Source: Magnolia sinica
Taxonomy: Eukaryota > Streptophyta > Magnoliopsida > Magnoliales > Magnoliaceae
DNA: 64,000 bases
Direction: 5' to 3'
Assembly: GCF_029962835.1 (NCBI RefSeq)
Contig: NC_080574.1
Span: 23,224,001-23,288,000, forward strand
The notes under the pieces are model-generated. The model worked only from the letters and a program-made list of their open reading frames with translations. It made no database searches and was not told the origin of the DNA. Of this stretch, positions 56,980 through 64,000 are shown piece by piece; the first letter of the stretch is position 1, and every line of letters starts with the position of its first letter. A program made the translations under genes and the position numbers.

Positions 56980-58312
56980 TTTCACACGGGTGTAATGTAG
57001 GCACGTGTAGTGTAAGGTTGTAGGCTTGGAGAGGATGGAGTTTGGGACGTCTATGCATAAATGATGTAATGAAGTAATAAGAGAGGAAATGTCTTTTTGA
57101 GTTGTGAATTAGGATCCTTTCTAGGTTCTCTGAGCAGGTATGGTTTTAAGTCCAGCCAGTTGGACCACAGGTCAGCGGATAACTTGCATCCACCATGTGC
57201 TAACACTACTCTGAGGCCTCTGATGGGCCGATTAATCTTAAGTGGTAGGAGACCGCTATCATTTGGCATTATTTGCTAAATGGTCAAGAATATATTCTTT
57301 ATTAGTATGAAATGTGGACATAAGAAAGTATTAAACTCTAGTTTTAATACTAGAGTTCTATTAAAATAAGTGGATTATCTTATTCCTCTCTGTCTATATC
57401 TACGAACCGCTCCTGTCTTTCGATATCTAGGAACGGACAGATCTGTATGAAGGCCCGTTGTGATGTATCTGTCTATTCATGCCATCCATTCTTTTTTTTC
57501 TATAATCATTTTGAAGGTATGAGCTAAAAAATAGGAAGATCCAATGCTCAAGTGGACTATACCATAGATGACTCTTGCATTTAATGCAACACAAGATGAT
57601 GACTCTTGCATTTAAACCTAAGATTACTATTGGTGTGGTCCATTTAGGGTTTCATTTGTTTCATTTTTTTTGTTTATACTTTAAAATGATAGTACGAGGA
57701 AAGATATTGGATAAACATATATATCACGATGGGCCCCATACAAATATGCCCCTTATGCCCAATATGCCCCTTTGGGGATGACACAATTTGCTTCCATGCC
57801 AAAATTATTTTATACAAGCAAGAACGTTATTAAAGCAAGTCTCTCTCTTTGCTTTAAGTGAAAATCTTATCAAAGCATTTTTTTTAATCCAACATTAAAT
57901 GCATTTTTTAATATGAGAATGCAATGATGTGAGGACTCCCTATACACAAAGCCATGTACATGGGAGTCCATTTCTAATTAATATACATGTGTACGTGATA
58001 GACTATGCTGGTGGTGAAAGAATTAATGAGATTTTCATAGTCGATTGTTCAAATTCTAGTCTCACACAATTACAACCAAAATTAGCTTTTATGCTGTCTG
58101 TTCATCATAGGCATTTATCTTTTTATTTTAATTTTAACCATTATCACTCTTGAGAGCATAGGACCCCAATGTATAATACTTTGTTTATCTATCCACAATA
58201 TCCCACTAAATCATAAGGAATATTGCTAACTTTATAATGAAAGGCCATGGGACTTTTCTTATGATGTATTAGGTAATTCCATTAGCTATCTTGACACGAA
58301 CTTTGGTCATAC
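56980..58312. other. Noncoding, downstream of sHSP
   Basis: Includes the sHSP 3' untranslated region (no canonical AATAAA; ATAAGAGAGG near 57077) and a short foldback remnant at about 57440-57760 (GTTGTGATGTATCTGTC ... ATATATCACGATGGGCCCC). Otherwise AT-rich with nothing recognisable. Confidence 0.45.
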
Positions 58313-58804
58313 CAAATGACTAGAGGTGGACATCGAGTCAAACCGAATCGAGCTTGGCACAGTTTGGCTCAGCTCAACCAATAGACTACCCAAGCTCGAG
58401 TTTAGCTCGACTTGGTCCTCGAGTTAGGCAACCTGACTTGGCTCGGTTTGGTCACACTGATCTAACAACCTTGAGTTCAAGCATAGTTCGAGCTTGAGCT
58501 TTCTGAGCCAAGTTCGAGGTCGAGATTTCAAGTTTGTGCGTAAAAAGAAATTCATAAATATATTAATCAATTCACTAAGGTGATTAGACAGTGGCAAACT
58601 AGAGTTACCATGTTTTGCTTGAAAAAGGTGACCGAATTGTGGCAGACTGAACAGTTGAGACCGAGTTCGTGCAGAGACGGACGACCGGATGTCTGGAGTG
58701 AGGGTGGACTGTAGTCTAGTCCTCTTTTTTCCTTGATATAATTGTGAAATTATTCTTGTATATAGGCCTGAATTTTCTTCTTAAAGTGAGGGGCGCTGGC
58801 AAGA

Positions 58805-58813
<9 letters not shown>

Positions 58814-58848
<35 letters not shown>

Positions 58849-58931
58849 AGACTCGAGAGTAGGCAATAGGCGCGGCAGATGAGCGATTGTGCAAGACGCT
58901 AGATGGGCGAGAGAGTGAGTGAGAGAGAGAT

Positions 58932-58971
<40 letters not shown>
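58814..58971. repeat. Two (GA)n microsatellites
   Basis: GA runs at 58814-58845 and 58936-58971 inside the hAT element. Confidence 0.95.
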
Positions 58972-58973
<2 letters not shown>

Positions 58974-59131
58974 CTAAATGCGAGGCAGACGGGCAAGGTG
59001 ATTCATTAGGTCAAGAGGGGTTGGTTGTTGAGACTCAGCGAGCAAGGATGTGGGGAAAAGAATTCAGAAATTAGAATAGGCAAAATTTTAGGGCTAGGTC
59101 AAATATAAAATGGGCGCCCATCTCTTAAGGC

Positions 59132-59133
<2 letters not shown>

Positions 59134-59222
<89 letters not shown>
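59134..59222. repeat. (CT)n(TA)n compound microsatellite
   Basis: CT repeats to about 59198, then TA repeats to 59222, inside the hAT element. Confidence 0.95.
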
Positions 59223-59517
59223 AAGAAATGAGCAAAATTGAAGCCAAACTGAGTCGAACCGATTTGAACTTCGAATCGAGTTGAATCGAGCCAGGGTCAA
59301 TTCGAGCTCAGCTCGAAAATCTTTTAATCTTAAAATAATGTCTCAACTTGGTTTGAACCCAACGTTTGAGCCGAGTTGAACTAGTTTAAGCCGAGTCGAG
59401 CGAGCCAAACAAGCTAGCTCGAGTCGTGTCCATCTCTACAGATGACGAATGGATAGTCAATTCATGATAATCTTGCGCACGTGCTTGGTTCCACCAAGAC
59501 CTCGAATAGGCTGTCAC

Positions 59518-61493
59518 TGTCACATCCTGAAATTCGAGTACAGAGTGTGCACCCTCAGACTCAAGTTTCGGCCCATGACACGTACACTGAGTGTACTAAT
59601 TTCATTTAATTATACAATTATTCATTTACCTACTAGCTCTACCGTAGATTTACATTCCATTCATACTCAACAACATCTCAAAAATAAGAAACGATCATTT
59701 ATTCCAATAATTAATCATAAACATAACTAAGGACCCTCTCAATTGGGATCTTATAAAATGAAATAAACATGTCCAACAACTTGAAAGAATTAATTTACAA
59801 TCTCAGAAAATTAAATATAATTAAAGTAAAAATATCATGACTAGTCTAAGGCTGCAACTTCTTCTTTTGTCAAGTAGAGTCACGTGTCCCTTAAGTCCTT
59901 TCTGGCTTGACCACATATTCCTATTTTTGAGCCACCGGCCCACCCTCATTCACATCTGTACGATTTTTTCATCAATAAAAAATATAAGCTGGCCAGGCTT
60001 AGTGATATAACCCAGCATGGTTCATAATCATCTCAATTAAAATAATACAAAAATACATGTACAATGATGTAAAATGGGGTATGAATGCATCAGATGAGGG
60101 GATCGTCCATCTACTTGGGTTGGAAGTTGCCAACCCGCATCCACCCATTGGGTAGGCTTCCACCTTTCGATAGGCTTGGGCATAGCCCGCATCTGGTAAC
60201 GCTCTACCAGGATCGACATTTCTTCTAGGGAGGGCCCCTAAGATCGACCATGCATTATGCAATGCAATGAATGAGGGATGATATGTAAATGCATATTTTT
60301 CATATTTAGCATAGTTGTCTCGATTAAAATATTCACATATAAATTTATCATACAATTATCATATCAAAATATTCAAACCAGTAAATCAATCAAACAATCA
60401 CAATGATTTGTTTTAATTTTAATAAATTATGAGACAAGTTGGGTTACTCACCTGAGTCTGATAGTGTAGAATCCACAGGGTAATTATGTTGGTTTGAATT
60501 CAGAAATTCTATCAGTTATATCAACAATATTATTATTCATATGTTTTTATTACATGGTGGAGCTCACCTCTTATTAACATTTTAGGTGGTCAGATCCAAA
60601 ATAATCAAATAATTAAAATTTTTATTCTATTTTTTTCTCCTTTTTAAGATTATAAAATTGAATGATAATTACTTGATCGAGGTGGTCCATCGGATGGTCA
60701 GATCATTCAGATTCTTGAGGTATTATCATGTTTTGCCTCTACACATTAGATGGATGGTGTGGATCTAACCACACATACACCAATGGCCCATCTTGACCTT
60801 CTACGCCAAGTGATACCAACACTTGCGCAAAAATCTAAGATTCCTTTATTAAACATTTTAGATCTGACTAATGTCGCTTATCTGACTGTTAGATTGATCT
60901 AAAAATTACGGCCATTGTATATTTTGCCCAAAAGAATCATATGATCTGTACAGATCTATCTTAGCACAATCAGATTCCATCCATTTAATTTATTCTTAAA
61001 ATATTACTAATTAGACCAAAATCATAAAAACATCACTTTATTAAAATTGACTCTACACACCTATATAATGATGGTGTGGATGATCCACGCCATCCATTGT
61101 ATAGATCAAGAAGAAATTAACAACATAATAAAAAATTAAAAAGATCTAACGATTAGAACTTACCTGATCGAGGCTTCTTAGAATTTTCTCTTCCTTTTAC
61201 TTTAGGCTTCCTATCTCCTTTTTTTTAATACAGAAACCTTTCCGTATCCCTTTTAAAGAAAATTCTATAGGATTAGCACATCCTCCCTTATCTTGAATTT
61301 GAATTTTTTTTATGATATTTAATAAAAAAAATTATTATTACCACTTCAAGAATCGATCCCTAATCCTCTCTCTCAACTAAGAATTTCACTACCAACTCAA
61401 CTATTGACTTGTTTTTATTTTTTATTTAAAAATAAAATCTTTAAATATTTAATTTAATTTTTTAATAATGTACCAAAATTTAGGGTTGTTACA
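59518..61493 (-). mobile_element. Gypsy LTR (about 2 kb), probably 3' LTR
   Basis: On the minus strand the segment starts TGTAACAACCCTAAATTTTG at 61493 and ends GGATGTGACA at 59518, the TG...CA form and end sequence of a plant Gypsy LTR (compare GGGACGTGACA at 29422). It is preceded by a purine tract AGGAGGGGTAAAA and pol-end sequence. No primer site follows at the inner side, so the paired LTR should lie right of the window. The open frame at 59999-60355 is not conserved with anything I know. Confidence 0.55.
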
Positions 61494-61533
61494 TTTTACC
61501 CCTCCTAAAATAAAATCTCGTCCTCGAGATTTA
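61494..61533 (-). mobile_element. PPT and pol C-terminus of the Gypsy element
   Basis: Minus strand: CTCGAGGACGAGATTTTATT (LEDEILF, then stop), then AGGAGGGGTAAAA next to the LTR. This is the standard end of plant Gypsy pol genes. The rest of pol is not visible to its right. Confidence 0.6.
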
Positions 61534-61829
61534 GAAACTAACATTTCAATTTTTTTTTCTTTTTTTTATTCTTTTTGTTTTTATTGGCATTGGTCACACT
61601 TATATTATGGATGGTTTTATATACCGGATTGGTCTTTTAGTTTTTGTAATAGTGAATTTATAAATATGTAAAATTTTGTCAAAAACTATGGTTTATAGAA
61701 GATTCAAAAATTCAGACAGTGAGGGTTATCTAAAAATAAACATTTTTTTTCCAGTTAAAAATAAAATTTAGTTTTTAAAAAAATTTTAAAATTTTATTTT
61801 CTTAATTATTTTCTTTTGAACTCGATTTA

Positions 61830-64000
61830 TTAATCTACGATGTAGCCTTTGAATCACCTTAATTGGACTCGTACTTAATTAGTTATGAGTTTCTCAAATC
61901 AGGTGATTTTCATTATTTAACAAAATATAAGGAGTAAATTTTTTTTCTTTTTTATATTATGGGCTCTTAGGTTGGGTTTCTAAGTTTCAGATACCATAAC
62001 AATCAATGATCTTATGTATTGCATCACTCAAATAACCAACGAAATATTTTAAATTTTGACTCACAGACACAATGTTATTTACAGAATTTTAACATTCGAA
62101 TCACAAGTCAAAATGACTTGAAATTTGAAAAAAAAAAATGTTATTAACTATATGATAAAAAAAGAAAAAAAAATCATATTAAAATTATTACTTTTACTAG
62201 GGTTTTTATCGCTGCTAAGGGTGAAAAATCCTGCTGTCCAACAGTCGTTTCTATTGTTTACAGCCTAGTGCTTAAATGTTTATAATTTCTTTACAATTCG
62301 AATCATCATAAAATTTTATGGAGTTGTCTAAGGGTATTTATATGACTAAAAAAAATATTCAGGAATTATTTTGAACGATAATTTTATCTGGTTTGATCAG
62401 GGATACTAAACTGATCTAGATTTTCACTTTATAATGTTGAAATTTATTAGAAAATTAGAAATAATTTAACCATACCTTGAAATTTAGGGAAGACATTATC
62501 CTATACTTGAAAAAAATTCTAGTGAGTTTGATATTTATTTATTTATTTATTTATTTCTTTTTTTTTTCTTTAAATATTTTTTTTTCCACCAAATATGGAC
62601 TTATGATCCTATAAGAAGGAATTTTTAAAATTTAGTAGAGATTATGGTTTTTTTTTTTTTAATACTTAATATATTTTTTTCTTTAAATGAAGTACTTCAA
62701 ATAAAAAAATATTTATTTAACCAAAGGTAATTATCAAAATGAAAAATTCTATTAACTCAAATCTATAGAAAGTCAGTATGGACAAATTGATTTTCGGTTT
62801 AATGACTGTTGTTTATATTACATTTTATTATACTATAAAATTTCAGATTATGTTAAAAATTTATATGGAGATCTTATTATAAGTTTACTGTCTCTATAAA
62901 ATCTTAGCTCAAAATTCGAACTGTAAAAATTTTTAGAATTCCTGCAGTCAGTCCTGTCCAGAATTTGATAATTTATGACCAGCCCGTACTAATTCACTGG
63001 ATCAGTATATTTACTATAAGATTCAAATTTTATTATTATTTTTATCTTAATATAGACTTGTCTATCTTCGATCAGGCTTTTGAATCGCCTCAATCGGAGT
63101 AGTACTTTTATAGCTATGAATTTTATAAGTTGGGTAATTCTTGCTGCCCATTGCTGTCCAGCAGAATTTTGTGAATTAAAATATTTTTAAAATTCATTTT
63201 CATTATATTAATCCATCTTAATCTAAATTATATTCAAATAAAAGTATAGAGAATTTAAATTCTTATTTCTACGTTCAGCAAAAATTAATAGGAACTTAGT
63301 TTTTTTTTTTTTTTTTTGGCAGATTTAATTTCTTTTTAATGGATGTGGTCATAATCACTATTTAAATACTTAGGAACATCAAATTATATTTTATTTTTAT
63401 TTTAATTAATTAATTAATTATTTATTTATTTATTTTGGGATTCCATGACAAGTATACAGTCATTTTATAAAATTTTAGCTTAGTCAGCAATTCACATGAA
63501 TTTCTAAAATTCCCGCAGTATGACCTATCCAAAATTTGACGAATTTTTGACAAGTCTACACTAAGTCCCTAAATCAGTATAATGACCATCTGATTTCGAT
63601 TTTCTAATTATTTTTATTTTAATTTAAACTTGTCTATCATCGATCAGGATTTTGAATCGCATCGATCGGAGTTATACTTTTATAGTTATGAATGTTACAA
63701 GTTGTGGATGATTCATACTGTCCAACGCAACTTGTCGACTAAATATCTTTAAAATTTATATTTGATTCAGAATAACTCATTTCAATGTAAAACACATTTA
63801 ATTTGAGTGCAGGGAATCTAGATTTTTTTTTTCTTTATAATAAATTTTAATCCAAACTTTACAACCTACAATTAAGTTTTTTTTTTTTTTTTGAATCACC
63901 ACCATTAGAATTATATATATTTTTTTATAGTTACGATTTTTACAATCAGAGTCACTACTGTTGTCCATTTCTGTATAGCAGGATTTTGGAAATTTTAATG
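61830..64000. repeat. Degenerate AT-rich tandem repeat, about 565-bp period
   Basis: CTTGTCTATC(T/A)TCGATCAGG followed by TTTTGAATCGC and CGGAGT recurs at about 63056 and 63620, with a weaker match near 61826-61900 and a partial one at 63890. The companion phrase CTGCTGTCCA / TTGCTGTCCAGCAG recurs at about 62230, 63150 and 63960. No protein is visible. Probably internal or LTR sequence of the adjacent Gypsy element. Confidence 0.5.

Larger units (their letters stand above)
58321..59438. mobile_element. Non-autonomous hAT element (1,118 bp)
   Basis: Ends TAGAGGTGGACATCGAG and CTCGAGTCGTGTCCATCTCTA are inverted repeats apart from small differences, between CAAATGAC (58313-58320) and CAGATGAC (59439-59446), 7 of 8 matching. 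Subterminal zones are rich in GAGCTCGA-like words. The middle carries GA and CT/TA microsatellites and no protein. Confidence 0.85.

Noticed and set aside
57575-57781. Small frame in a foldback remnant downstream of the sHSP
   Set aside because: Lies in a short foldback remnant; similar frames recur in other copies by shared DNA, not by coding constraint.

Overview
The window is nuclear DNA from a flowering plant. It carries two plant-specific genes with GT-AG introns, a methionine S-methyltransferase and an endoplasmic-reticulum small heat-shock protein. The rest is AT-rich sequence dense in LTR retrotransposons, hAT DNA transposons, foldback elements and long tandem arrays. The abundant GTGGGCCCAC-type foldback repeats suggest a magnoliid-like genome, but that taxonomic hint is from memory and weak.

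Layout. 1-4.2 kb: 3' end of a minus-strand Copia element, a complete 605-bp TRIM (two 276-bp LTRs with a 5-bp target duplication), then a decayed tandem copy of a methyltransferase exon. 4.5-9.9 kb: last five coding exons (637 codons) of methionine S-methyltransferase; the exons for its N-terminal methyltransferase domain are not visible. 10.6-17.4 kb: about 14 head-to-tail copies of a ~487-bp unit rich in GACGG/CCGTC hairpins. 18.5-21.0 kb: dispersed repeats, a possible SINE, a 51-bp minisatellite and two short hAT elements. 22.8-29.6 kb: Gypsy remnants in both orientations (a pair of LTRs; a minus-strand gag with zinc knuckle), carrying secondary insertions.

31.4-37.4 kb is a hAT element nested inside another hAT element. 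The inner 5.5-kb copy has its 8-bp target duplication and 16-bp inverted termini. It carries a broken BED/hAT transposase and, downstream on the same strand, a second reading frame with a BED-like zinc finger and a segment resembling a ubiquitin-interacting motif. 38-42.4 kb holds a 1.25-kb direct duplication around a LINE fragment and a duplicated coiled-coil exon. 42.5-45.1 kb is a run of five foldback elements. 45.2-53.2 kb is a second array of the same ~490-bp unit in opposite orientation, split at 48.8-51.3 kb by a hAT element whose termini match the outer hAT at 31.4 kb.

54.4-57.0 kb: a hAT element lies just upstream of a compact heat-shock promoter (perfect three-module HSE, G-box, TATA) and an ER small heat-shock gene. 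Its only intron is largely foldback-element sequence and ends in a duplicated, in-frame pair of 3' splice sites. 57-64 kb: noncoding sequence, another hAT element, and a minus-strand Gypsy LTR followed by degenerate AT-rich tandem repeats.

The two host genes act separately (S-methylmethionine synthesis; protein folding in the ER). The rest of the window is mobile-element biology. Exon boundaries were read by eye from splice consensus and family similarity; no alignment or database search was run.
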